Origin: Diaminobutyricimonas sp. LJ205
GTDB taxonomy: Bacteria; Actinomycetota; Actinomycetes; Actinomycetales; Microbacteriaceae
Length of the DNA stretch: 64,000 bases
Direction: 5' to 3'
Assembly (NCBI RefSeq): GCF_009755725.1
Contig: NZ_CP046619.1
Coordinates: 372,001-436,000, forward strand
Made by a program: the position numbers and the translations under genes. Of this stretch, positions 41,505-49,064 are shown in pieces. The stretch's first letter is position 1. Every line of letters starts with the position of its first letter. Under the pieces are notes generated by a model. That model did not search any database, was not told the DNA's origin, and saw only the letters and a program-made list of their open reading frames with translations.

Positions 41505-42820
41505 GCGACGACCGCGACCCGATGACCACACCACCCGAGAACCGCATCATCCACACCGAGGCCGACACTACGGTCGCCCCGGTCGAGGATCGCAGCGTCG
41601 AGCCCGAGCCGGAGTCCCGCTGGCAGCAGGCGATGCGCGACATCGTCGGCGGCAGCTTCATGATCTCGATCCTGGCCGTCGTGCTCGCGCTGATTGCCGG
41701 CGCGATCCTGATCGCGGTCACCGACGAGCGAGTGCAGGAGACCTCGGGGTACTTCTTCTCCCGGCCGACCGACATGCTCGCGGCGATCTGGAACTCCACC
41801 TGGGGCGCGTACAGCGCGCTGTTCCAGGGGGCGATCTATAACTTCCGGGTAGACGGCTTCGCCGCCGGCATCCGTCCACTGACCGAGACCCTTGTCTTCG
41901 CCACGCCGCTCATCGCGGCCGGCCTCGGCGTCGGCCTGGCCTTCCGGGTCGGCCTGTTCAACATCGGTGCCCGCGGCCAGATGCTGATGGCCGCCGCCGC
42001 GGCTGGGTACGTCGGGGCGTACATGTCATTCCCACCCGTGCTGCACCTGATCATCGCGGTTCTCGCCGGTCTGATCGCCGGTGGAATCTGGGGCGGCATC
42101 GCCGGAGTGCTCAAGGCGCAGACCGGCGCGCATGAGGTGATCGTGACGATCATGCTCAACTTCGTGGCGCTCTACCTGCTCGCGTACATGCTGCGCACGC
42201 AGGGGCTGCTGCAGGCTCCCGGGTCGAGCAACCCGAAAACTGCGCCCATGCAGGACACCGCGATCTTCCCCGAGTTACTGGGGCCGCAGTTCAACCTGCA
42301 CTGGGGCTTCATCGTGGTCATCGCGGCCACCGTGTTGGTGTGGTGGCTGCTGAACCGGTCGAACATGGGCTTCCAGTTCCGCGCCGTGGGTGAGAACCCG
42401 CGCGCGGCGAAGGTCGCCGGCATCAACGTCAAGGGCGTCTACACCTGGTCGATGGTGATCTCCGGCGCACTCGCCGGGCTCGCCGGCGTCAGCCAGATGC
42501 TCGGCACCGTGACCACCGGCTTCAGCCAGGGCATCGACGCCGGCATCGGCTTCGACGCGATCACGGTTGCGCTGCTGGGTCGCTCCCGGCCGTGGGGAAT
42601 CTTCGTCGCGGGTGTCCTGTTCGGTGCGCTGAAGGCCGGCGGGTTCTCGATGCAGGCTGCCGAAGGTGTTCCGATCGACATCGTGCTCGTCGTGCAGTCC
42701 CTCATCGTGCTCTTCATCGCCGCTCCGCCGCTGGTCCGGGCGATCTTCCGGCTGCCCACCCCTAGCGCCCTGAGCCGTCGAGAGCGCCGACTTGTCACCA
42801 AGGAGGTGGCTGCCAAGTGA
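41501..42820 (+). CDS. Nucleoside ABC importer permease, first subunit
   Basis: A 439-residue permease of the BMP/CUT2 class with a long N-terminal cytoplasmic tail (about 50 residues) and eight or more membrane helices. Conserved landmarks are FRVGLFNIGARGQMLMAAAAAGYVG, AHEVIVTIMLNFVALYLL and RAVGENPRAAKVAGINVKG. It is coupled to the ATPase gene and to the second permease by four-base overlaps and should pair with the latter. Confidence 0.92.
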   Translation: MSDDRDPMTTPPENRIIHTEADTTVAPVEDRSVEPEPESRWQQAMRDIVGGSFMISILAVVLALIAGAILIAVTDERVQETSGYFFSRPTDMLAAIWNSTWGAYSALFQGAIYNFRVDGFAAGIRPLTETLVFATPLIAAGLGVGLAFRVGLFNIGARGQMLMAAAAAGYVGAYMSFPPVLHLIIAVLAGLIAGGIWGGIAGVLKAQTGAHEVIVTIMLNFVALYLLAYMLRTQGLLQAPGSSNPKTAPMQDTAIFPELLGPQFNLHWGFIVVIAATVLVWWLLNRSNMGFQFRAVGENPRAAKVAGINVKGVYTWSMVISGALAGLAGVSQMLGTVTTGFSQGIDAGIGFDAITVALLGRSRPWGIFVAGVLFGALKAGGFSMQAAEGVPIDIVLVVQSLIVLFIAAPPLVRAIFRLPTPSALSRRERRLVTKEVAAK

Positions 42821-44100
42821 GCACTACAACCGAAGCGGTCCCGCAGAAGATCGCAGGTCTCGAGACCACGACGATCACCAGCTGGCGCACCCCGATCGCG
42901 CTCGCCGTCTTCACGCTCATCTCGCTGGTCTTCATCCTGATTCCGACGGATGCCACGCAGAGCACGTTCCGGATCTCCACCCTGAACGATGTGATCCAGC
43001 TGCCGAACATCGTGCTGCCGGTGCTGCCGACAGTCATCGCGGCGGTCCTCGTGCTGGCACTGTTCACCGGCTACGCCGCCTGGATGGTCTCCCGGGGACA
43101 GAAGGTGCCCCTCTGGGTGCCGATCGTGTTCGCGGTCGTGTTCATGCTCGCGTTCCTCACGTGGGCGGGTGCCGGGGCGACCATCCCGATTCCCGGACTG
43201 CTGGCCGGCACCGTGAGCCTCAGCGTTCCGCTGGTGTTCGGTGCCATGGCCGGTGTGATCAGCGAGCGCGTCGGCGTCGTGAACATCGCCATCGAGGGTC
43301 AGCTGCTCGGCGGTGCCTTCAGCTCGGCCGTGGTCGCGTCGGTCACGGGCAACCCTTACCTGGGACTCGTCGCAGCGGCCGTCGCCGGTGTGCTGGTCTC
43401 GTTCGTGCTTGCCGCGTTCGCGATCAAGTACTTCGTCGACCAGGTCATCGTCGGTGTGGTGCTGAACGTGCTGGTGACTGGTCTCACCAGCTTCCTGTTC
43501 TCGCAGGTGCTGTCCGAGAACACCCCGCTGCTGAACACCCCGCCGCGGTTCGAGCGGCTGCCGATTCCGATCCTCTCCGAGATCCCGATCCTCGGGCCGG
43601 TGCTGTTCCAGCAGACGATCATCGTCTACGCCATGTACATCGCGGTGGCATTGATCACCTTCGCCATGTTCCGCACCCGTTGGGGCCTGCGGATGCGTGC
43701 CGTCGGTGAGCACCCGACCGCGGCGGACACGGTCGGCATCAAGGTCAACCCCACCCGGTTCTGGAACGTCTCGCTCGGCGGGGCGATCGCCGGCTTCGGT
43801 GGCGCATTCTTCACCCTCGGCTCGGTCGGCGCGTTCAACAAGGAAATGACCGCGGGCCTCGGCTTCATCGCTCTCGCCGCGGTGATCTTCGGCCAGTGGC
43901 ATCCGATCAAGGCCACCCTCGCCGCCCTGCTGTTCGGCTTCGCCACCAACCTGCAGAACGTGCTCGGCGTCATCGGCTCGCCGGTGCCCAGCGAGTTCAT
44001 GCTGATGCTGCCGTACGTGGTGACCATCTTCGCGGTCGCCGGCCTCGTCGGAATCTCCCGAGCACCCGCGGCGGACGGCAAGCCGTACATCAAGTCATGA
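42817..44100 (+). CDS. Nucleoside ABC importer permease, second subunit
   Basis: A 427-residue partner permease. It shows the matching landmarks ERVGVVNIAIEGQLLGGAF, VDQVIVGVVLNVLVTGLTSFL and RAVGEHPTAADTVGIKVNPTR, with about ten membrane segments. The GTG start overlaps the first permease and the stop overlaps cdd, tying import directly to the first catabolic enzyme. Confidence 0.92.
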   Translation: MSTTTEAVPQKIAGLETTTITSWRTPIALAVFTLISLVFILIPTDATQSTFRISTLNDVIQLPNIVLPVLPTVIAAVLVLALFTGYAAWMVSRGQKVPLWVPIVFAVVFMLAFLTWAGAGATIPIPGLLAGTVSLSVPLVFGAMAGVISERVGVVNIAIEGQLLGGAFSSAVVASVTGNPYLGLVAAAVAGVLVSFVLAAFAIKYFVDQVIVGVVLNVLVTGLTSFLFSQVLSENTPLLNTPPRFERLPIPILSEIPILGPVLFQQTIIVYAMYIAVALITFAMFRTRWGLRMRAVGEHPTAADTVGIKVNPTRFWNVSLGGAIAGFGGAFFTLGSVGAFNKEMTAGLGFIALAAVIFGQWHPIKATLAALLFGFATNLQNVLGVIGSPVPSEFMLMLPYVVTIFAVAGLVGISRAPAADGKPYIKS

Positions 44101-44501
44101 CCACCGAGATCGACTGGGACGCCTTGCGGGATGCCGCCCGCCAGGCCATGCAGAAGGCATACGTGCCGTACTCGAAGTTCCCGGTCGGGGCATCGGCGCT
44201 CGTCGATGACGGCCGCGTGGTCTCCGGATGCAACATCGAGAACGCGTCGTACGGGGTGACCCTGTGCGCCGAATGCTCGATGGTATCGGACCTGTTCATG
44301 TCCGGCGGCGGCAAGCTCGTCGCGTTCACCTGCGTCGACGGCAACGGCAACACCCTGATGCCGTGCGGGCGCTGCCGGCAGCTGCTGTTCGAACACTCGA
44401 GCTCGGGCATGCTGCTGGAGACCGTGTCCGGCATCCGCACCATCGACGAGGTGCTGCCGGACGCGTTCGGCCCGCGCACCCTGGAGGAGTACGCAACCTA
44501 A
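44097..44501 (+). CDS. cdd: Cytidine deaminase
   Basis: A 134-residue zinc enzyme converting cytidine and deoxycytidine to uridine and deoxyuridine. The zinc site is TLCAECSMV (Cys, catalytic Glu) and PCGRCRQLLFE. SKFPVGASALVDDGRVVSGCNIENASYG (in part) forms the nucleoside pocket. It is the small homotetrameric type. Overlaps the permease by four bases and deoA by one (TAATG). Confidence 0.95.
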   Translation: MTTEIDWDALRDAARQAMQKAYVPYSKFPVGASALVDDGRVVSGCNIENASYGVTLCAECSMVSDLFMSGGGKLVAFTCVDGNGNTLMPCGRCRQLLFEHSSSGMLLETVSGIRTIDEVLPDAFGPRTLEEYAT

Positions 44502-45796
44502 TGGCCATCGAACCGTTCGACACCGTCGACCTGATCCGCACCAAGCGTGACGGCGGCATCCTGACCACCGAGCAGATCAACTGGCTGGTTGACGCCTACA
44601 CCCGCGGCTATGTAGCCGACGAGCAGATGAGCGCCATGACCATGGCGATCTTCCTGAACGGCATGGAGCGCACCGAGATCCGCGACCTCACCCTGGCCAT
44701 GATCGCCACCGGTGAGCGGATGAACTTCGACTCGCTGTCGAAGCGCACCACCGACAAGCACTCGACCGGGGGAGTGGGCGACAAGATCACCCTTCCGTTG
44801 GCACCGCTGGTGGCGTCCTTCGGCGTCGCCGTGCCGCAGCTGTCCGGCCGGGGCCTCGGGCACACCGGAGGCACGCTCGACAAGCTCGAGTCGATTCCCG
44901 GCTGGCGGGCGGCGCTGTCGAACGAGGAGTTCTTCGACCAGCTCGAGAACGTCGGCGCCGTGATCTGCGCCGCCGGCAGCGGACTGGCTCCCGCCGACAA
45001 GAAGCTCTACGCACTGCGCGACATCACCGGCACGGTCGAAGCGATCCCGCTGATCGCGTCCTCGATCATGTCGAAGAAGATCGCCGAAGGCACCGCGGCG
45101 CTGGTGCTGGATGTGAAGTTCGGCTCTGGCGCGTTCCTCAAGGACATCGAGCAGTCCCGCAAGCTCGCCGAGACCATGGTGCAGCTCGGCACCGATGCCG
45201 GCGTCGCGACCACGGCGCTGCTCACCAACATGAATGTGCCGCTGGGCCTCGCGATCGGCAACGCCAACGAGGTGCGCGAGTCCGTTGAGGTGCTCGCCGG
45301 TGGCGGTCCCGCCGACGTGGTCGAACTGACCGTCGCCCTCGCCCGCGAGATGCTCGCGCTCGCCGGCCAACCCGACGCCGACGTCGAGGCCGCGCTGCAG
45401 GACGGCAGCGCGATGGACACCTGGCGCGCAATGATCCGCGCGCAGGGCGGGGAGCCGGATGCCCCGCTGCCGATCGCCCTGGAACGCCACACCGTCATGG
45501 CCCCATGCTCCGGGGTGCTCGTCAAGCAGGAGGCGCTGCCCTTCGGCATCGCCGCCTGGCGGCTCGGAGCCGGCCGCGCCCGCCAGCAGGACCCGGTGCA
45601 GCACGCGGCCGGCATCGACCTGCACGCGAAGCCGGGCGACACCGTCACCGCGGGGCAGCCGCTGTTCACCCTGTCCGCCGACGAACCCGAGCGGTTCGAG
45701 CGGGCGCTCCAGGCGCTCGAGGGTTCCTGGGAGATCGGCGAGTCCGAGGCATCCGTCGACCTCGGTCCCCTGATCGCCGACCGCATCACCGCGTAA
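44501..45796 (+). CDS. deoA: Thymidine/pyrimidine-nucleoside phosphorylase
   Basis: A 431-residue enzyme splitting thymidine, deoxyuridine or uridine with phosphate. The glycine-rich phosphate loop is KRTTDKHSTGGVGDKITLPL, followed by LSGRGLGHTGGTLDKLESIPG, SIMSKKIAEGTAALVLDVKFG (in part) and the C-terminal domain. It receives the uridine made by Cdd and yields (deoxy)ribose-1-phosphate. Last gene of the importer operon. Confidence 0.96.
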   Translation: MAIEPFDTVDLIRTKRDGGILTTEQINWLVDAYTRGYVADEQMSAMTMAIFLNGMERTEIRDLTLAMIATGERMNFDSLSKRTTDKHSTGGVGDKITLPLAPLVASFGVAVPQLSGRGLGHTGGTLDKLESIPGWRAALSNEEFFDQLENVGAVICAAGSGLAPADKKLYALRDITGTVEAIPLIASSIMSKKIAEGTAALVLDVKFGSGAFLKDIEQSRKLAETMVQLGTDAGVATTALLTNMNVPLGLAIGNANEVRESVEVLAGGGPADVVELTVALAREMLALAGQPDADVEAALQDGSAMDTWRAMIRAQGGEPDAPLPIALERHTVMAPCSGVLVKQEALPFGIAAWRLGAGRARQQDPVQHAAGIDLHAKPGDTVTAGQPLFTLSADEPERFERALQALEGSWEIGESEASVDLGPLIADRITA

Positions 45797-45984
45797 AGCG
45801 GCCTTTTCGTCTCGCACCTCGCGCTGCGTCGGCGCGTGCTTGCACATTCCGCCGCGCGCGCCTCAAAGTTGCATCCGCAGGCGCCGTCCAAGCGGCGCGC
45901 CGCTGGTAGTCACTTTGCGCGGGCGAACGTTCAGGCGCGCGAGTAACCATGGCCGGCGCACCGGTTCTGGGGCATCCGCCACCG

Positions 45985-46016
45985 CAACAATGGGCCGCGC
46001 GCGCGGCGCATTGTTG
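45985..46016. terminator. Long hairpin between convergent deoA and nucleoside hydrolase genes
   Basis: CAACAATG and CATTGTTG flank the palindrome GCCGCGCGCGCGGC, with a single unpaired G on each side. The whole 32 bp is nearly self-complementary. Bidirectional termination is likely. Confidence 0.55.
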
Positions 46017-46040
46017 TTGCACCCCGCGAATCGACGACGG

Positions 46041-46985
46041 CTACTCCGGGTCGCCGATCCGCTCGAGGGCGTCGATGACCAGGTTCCAGAACTTGTCGGC
46101 GTCGAGCCCGGTCGCCACCTGAGTGGTGCACGAGGCGGGAGCGGGCGCCCGAAAGTCGGCGACCGTCATCCCGAGAGTGTGCTCGCCGCGCAACTCGACA
46201 TCGAGCGGCACCTTGACCACGTGCAGCACCGACGGGTCGATCACGTACGCGACCGCACAGGGGTCGTGCACCGGCGGATACTCGAAACCCTGCGCATCGC
46301 GGTAGGTGTGCCCGAAGAAGTCGAGCAACTCGCCGACGAACCGCGCGGGCGCGGTGCCGACCGCGTCCACTCGTGCGCGCACCGCGGGCGTTGCCAGGGC
46401 TTGATGCGTGGCATCCAGCCCCACCATGGTCAGCGGCCAGGACTCCTTGAAAACGATGTGCGCGGCTTCCGGGTCGATGACGATGTTGAATTCGGATGTC
46501 GCGTTCCAGTTACCGACGTGGACGCCGCCGCCCATCAGCACGACCTCCTTCACCCGAGCCGCGATGCGCGGTTCCTTGCGCACGGCGAGGGCGATGTTGG
46601 TGAGCGCCCCGGTCGGCACCAGCGTGATCGTGCCGGGCTCCGCCTGCATCACGGTGTCGATGATCAGGTCGACCGCGTGCCGCGAATCCAGGGTCAGCGC
46701 AGGCTCGGGCAGTTCCGGGCCGTCCAACCCGGACTCCCCGTGGATCGACGGCGCGGTCTCGATCTCGCGCACGAGCGGCCGGTGCGCCCCGGCGGCGAAC
46801 GGGATCCCGGTGATGCCGGCAACCCGGGCAACGGACAGCGCGTTCCGGGTGACTTTCTCGATCGTCTGGTTGCCCATCACGGTCGTCACCGCCACCAGCT
46901 CGACCGACGGGTTGCCGTGCGCGAGCAGCATCGCGATGGCGTCGTCGTGGCCGGGATCGCAGTCGAGCAGGATCTTCGTAGGCAC
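46041..46985 (-). CDS. Inosine/uridine-preferring nucleoside hydrolase
   Basis: A 314-residue calcium-dependent nucleoside hydrolase that frees the base and ribose. The family signature LLDCDPGHDDAIAMLLA is at the N-terminus. VPTGALTNIALAV, LMGGGVHVGNWNATSEFNIVIDPEAA (in part) and HDPCAVAYVIDP supply further calcium and ribose ligands. A GTG start with TAAGCT six bases upstream is used. It is divergent from add. Confidence 0.94.
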   Translation of the reverse strand: MPTKILLDCDPGHDDAIAMLLAHGNPSVELVAVTTVMGNQTIEKVTRNALSVARVAGITGIPFAAGAHRPLVREIETAPSIHGESGLDGPELPEPALTLDSRHAVDLIIDTVMQAEPGTITLVPTGALTNIALAVRKEPRIAARVKEVVLMGGGVHVGNWNATSEFNIVIDPEAAHIVFKESWPLTMVGLDATHQALATPAVRARVDAVGTAPARFVGELLDFFGHTYRDAQGFEYPPVHDPCAVAYVIDPSVLHVVKVPLDVELRGEHTLGMTVADFRAPAPASCTTQVATGLDADKFWNLVIDALERIGDPE

Positions 46986-46991
46986 GCTTCG

Positions 46992-46997
46992 AGCTTA
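46992..46997 (-). promoter_or_regulatory. -10 hexamer TAAGCT of the leaderless nucleoside hydrolase gene
   Basis: On the minus strand TAAGCT is followed by CGAAGC and the GTG start. Confidence 0.55.
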
Positions 46998-47035
46998 AGG
47001 GCGGATTCCGAGGCCGATGCGGCGGCGCTGCCCGG

Positions 47036-47041
47036 TAGATT
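47036..47041 (+). promoter_or_regulatory. -10 hexamer TAGATT of the leaderless add gene
   Basis: TAGATT ends seven bases before the add ATG; the divergent hydrolase promoter lies 38 bases away. Confidence 0.55.
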
Positions 47042-47048
47042 TGTAGCC

Positions 47049-48170
47049 ATGACCGCTGCTGCTGAGGAATTCCTGCTGCCGGGTGGTGGTGCGTCGATTA
47101 GCGCGCTGCCCAAGGTGTCGCTGCACGACCATCTCGACGGAGGACTGCGCCCGCAGACGATCATCGAACTTGCCGACGTGATCGACTTCGCACTTCCGGA
47201 GACCGACGCGGAGGCATTGCGCTCCTGGTTCGCCGAAAAGAGCGACTCCGGTTCGCTGGTCGAGTACCTGAAGACCTTTGACATCACCACCGCGGTCATG
47301 CAAACCAAGGAAGGCCTCGAGCGCGTCGCCCGGGAGTTCGTGCAGGACCTCGGTCACGACGGCGTCATCTACGGCGAGATCCGCTGGGCGCCCGAGCAGC
47401 ACCTCGCCCGCGGACTCAGCCTCGACGAGGTCGTCGAAGCGGTGCAGGAAGGTCTGGAGGCCGGCGTTGCGGATGTCGCGGCAACCGGCCGCCGCATCCG
47501 GGTCGGCCAGCTGGTGACCGCCATGCGGCACGCCGACCGCGGCATGGAGATCGCCGAGCTGGCCGTCCGGCACCGCGACCGCGGTGTTGTCGGCTTCGAC
47601 TTCGCCGGCGCGGAGGCCGGCTTCCCCGCCAGCAAGGCCAAGGATGCGTTTGACTTCCTGGCCAGCCAGTACTTCCCGACCACGGTGCACGCCGGTGAGG
47701 CCGATGGCCTGGACAGCATCGCCAGCGCCCTGTTCGATGGGCGGGCGCTGCGGCTCGGCCACGGCGTGCGCATCGCCGAAGACATCACCATCGAAAGCGA
47801 AGACGGCGACAACACCTACGTGACCCTGGGCGATCTTGCGCAGTGGGTGAAAGACCGGGAGATCGCGCTGGAAACCAGCCCCTCCTCGAACCTGCAGACC
47901 GGCGCGATCGAACAGTGGGGCACCGACATGGTCGACCACCCGTTCGACCTGCTCTACCAGCTCGGTTTCCGGGTCACGGTGAACGCCGACAACCGGCTGA
48001 TGAGCGGCACCACCCTCAGCCGCGAACTGCAGTTGCTGTCCGACACGTTTGGTTACGACCTCACCGATCTCGAGGTGTTCCAGCTGAACGCGGCCGCCGC
48101 GGCGTTCCTGCCGCTTGAAGACCGTGAGGATCTGGCCGAACAGATCACGGCCGGCTTCGCGGAGGCATAA
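47049..48170 (+). CDS. add: Adenosine deaminase
   Basis: A 373-residue zinc enzyme converting (deoxy)adenosine to (deoxy)inosine. Zinc and catalytic motifs are KVSLHDHLDGGLRPQT, TTVHAGEADG, RLGHGVRI, ETSPSSNLQTG and VTVNADNRLMSGT. The inosine formed can be used by the nucleoside hydrolase and purine nucleoside phosphorylase in this block. The leaderless promoter fixes the ATG. The next gene, a PTS IIA, starts four bases past the stop. Confidence 0.96.
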   Translation: MTAAAEEFLLPGGGASISALPKVSLHDHLDGGLRPQTIIELADVIDFALPETDAEALRSWFAEKSDSGSLVEYLKTFDITTAVMQTKEGLERVAREFVQDLGHDGVIYGEIRWAPEQHLARGLSLDEVVEAVQEGLEAGVADVAATGRRIRVGQLVTAMRHADRGMEIAELAVRHRDRGVVGFDFAGAEAGFPASKAKDAFDFLASQYFPTTVHAGEADGLDSIASALFDGRALRLGHGVRIAEDITIESEDGDNTYVTLGDLAQWVKDREIALETSPSSNLQTGAIEQWGTDMVDHPFDLLYQLGFRVTVNADNRLMSGTTLSRELQLLSDTFGYDLTDLEVFQLNAAAAAFLPLEDREDLAEQITAGFAEA

Positions 48171-48173
48171 CGG

Positions 48174-48623
48174 ATGCCGCTACCGCCACTCCCCGACACC
48201 GCGATCCGCATCAGCGCGCACGCGAACAACTGGCAGGAGGCCGTCAGGCTCGCCGGTGAGGCGCTCGAACTGTCCGGCGTCGCCCGTGCCACCTACACCG
48301 ACCGGATGATCGAGATGATTGAGGAGCACGGCGCGTATATCGTGATCGCGCCAGGCCTCGCCCTCGCGCACGCTCGCCCCGGACCGGATGTCGTCTCCGA
48401 CGGGATGAGCATCGTCACCCTGGACGAGCCAGTCAACTTCGGTCACCCCTACAACGACCCGGTGAGCGTGGTCGTCGGACTGTCCACTTCCACGGCGCAG
48501 CGGCACCTGCTGAGCGTCGCCGACCTTGCGAACGTGTTCAACGACTCCAACTCGATCACCGCGCTCGCCGGTGCCCGTTCGAGCGACGCGATCCGCGACA
48601 TCCTCGGCGTCGAGGCCGACTGA
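48174..48623 (+). CDS. PTS IIA protein (ascorbate/mannitol, UlaC-like)
   Basis: A 149-residue PTS EIIA of the mannitol/ascorbate class. The phospho-accepting His66 lies in IAPGLALAHARPGPD, and SIVTLDEPVNFGHPYNDPV follows as in UlaC/SgaA proteins. It should take phosphate from HPr and pass it to a IIB. It starts four bases after add, so it is co-transcribed with a purine-salvage gene; no IIC permease is present in the window. It may be regulatory rather than part of a sugar transporter. Confidence 0.88.
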   Translation: MPLPPLPDTAIRISAHANNWQEAVRLAGEALELSGVARATYTDRMIEMIEEHGAYIVIAPGLALAHARPGPDVVSDGMSIVTLDEPVNFGHPYNDPVSVVVGLSTSTAQRHLLSVADLANVFNDSNSITALAGARSSDAIRDILGVEAD

Positions 48624-48636
48624 ACGAGGTTCACTA

Positions 48637-48909
48637 ATGAAGATTGTCGCCATCTGCGGGGCAGGGATCGGCACCAGCGCGATCCTCAAAGTCAACGCCG
48701 AGCGGGTGCTCAAACGGCTGGATATCCAGGCCGAGGTGACCGCCGCCGACCTGGCCAGCCTGGCGACCGCCGCCGCCGACGCCCAAGTGATCCTCACCAG
48801 CCCGGAACTGGTCGATCAGATCGGGCAGACCTTCGCCGACGTCATCATCGTCGAGAACTACTTCGACACCGCCGAACTCAGCCGCAAGCTCGAAGCCGCG
48901 CTCGGCTGA
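48637..48909 (+). CDS. PTS IIB protein (ascorbate/galactitol class)
   Basis: A 90-residue PTS IIB with the phosphocysteine loop at its start: Cys7 in ICGAGIGTSAILKVNAERVL, then VILTSPELVDQI. The size is normal for a free-standing IIB of the Lac/Ula fold. It follows the IIA gene after 13 bases. The expected third component, a IIC membrane protein, does not follow; the next gene encodes a phosphatase after a repeat-rich gap. Confidence 0.87.
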   Translation: MKIVAICGAGIGTSAILKVNAERVLKRLDIQAEVTAADLASLATAAADAQVILTSPELVDQIGQTFADVIIVENYFDTAELSRKLEAALG

Positions 48910-48956
48910 GCCTTCCCCGCCCTCAAGGGGTCGAGCCCCCTCCGCTGGACGAGCCG

Positions 48957-48973
48957 CCCCCCCCCCCCCCCCC
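48957..48973. repeat. 17-base poly-C run
   Basis: Seventeen C in a row between two fragments of the dispersed palindrome family. It is prone to slippage and to sequencing error, so its length is uncertain. Confidence 0.7.
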
Positions 48974-48989
48974 GGCTGGTCCAGCTCTC

Positions 48990-49014
48990 CGCTGGTCGAG
49001 CTTGCCGAGACCTC
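48990..49014. repeat. Half copy of the dispersed palindromic repeat
   Basis: CGCTGGTCGAGCTTGCCGAG plus ACC matches the left arm of the 15853 palindrome; the right arm is missing. Confidence 0.7.
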
Positions 49015-49064
49015 CGCACCCTCTCTGCGTGCCCGTAACCAGCCCGGAGGGGTACAACAGAGAC

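Noticed and set aside
42439-43902. 487-codon minus-strand frame over the importer permeases
   Set aside because: Extremely charged (Asp/Arg/His) product expected from the complement of membrane-protein codons.
44097-44501. Horizontal transfer of the nucleoside genes as a recent island
   Set aside because: Base composition, codon use and start signals match the rest of the window, and no integrase, tRNA junction or terminal repeat is present.
45840-47048. A long upstream extension of adenosine deaminase
   Set aside because: It runs antisense through the nucleoside hydrolase gene; the leaderless promoter and family alignment place the start at 47049.
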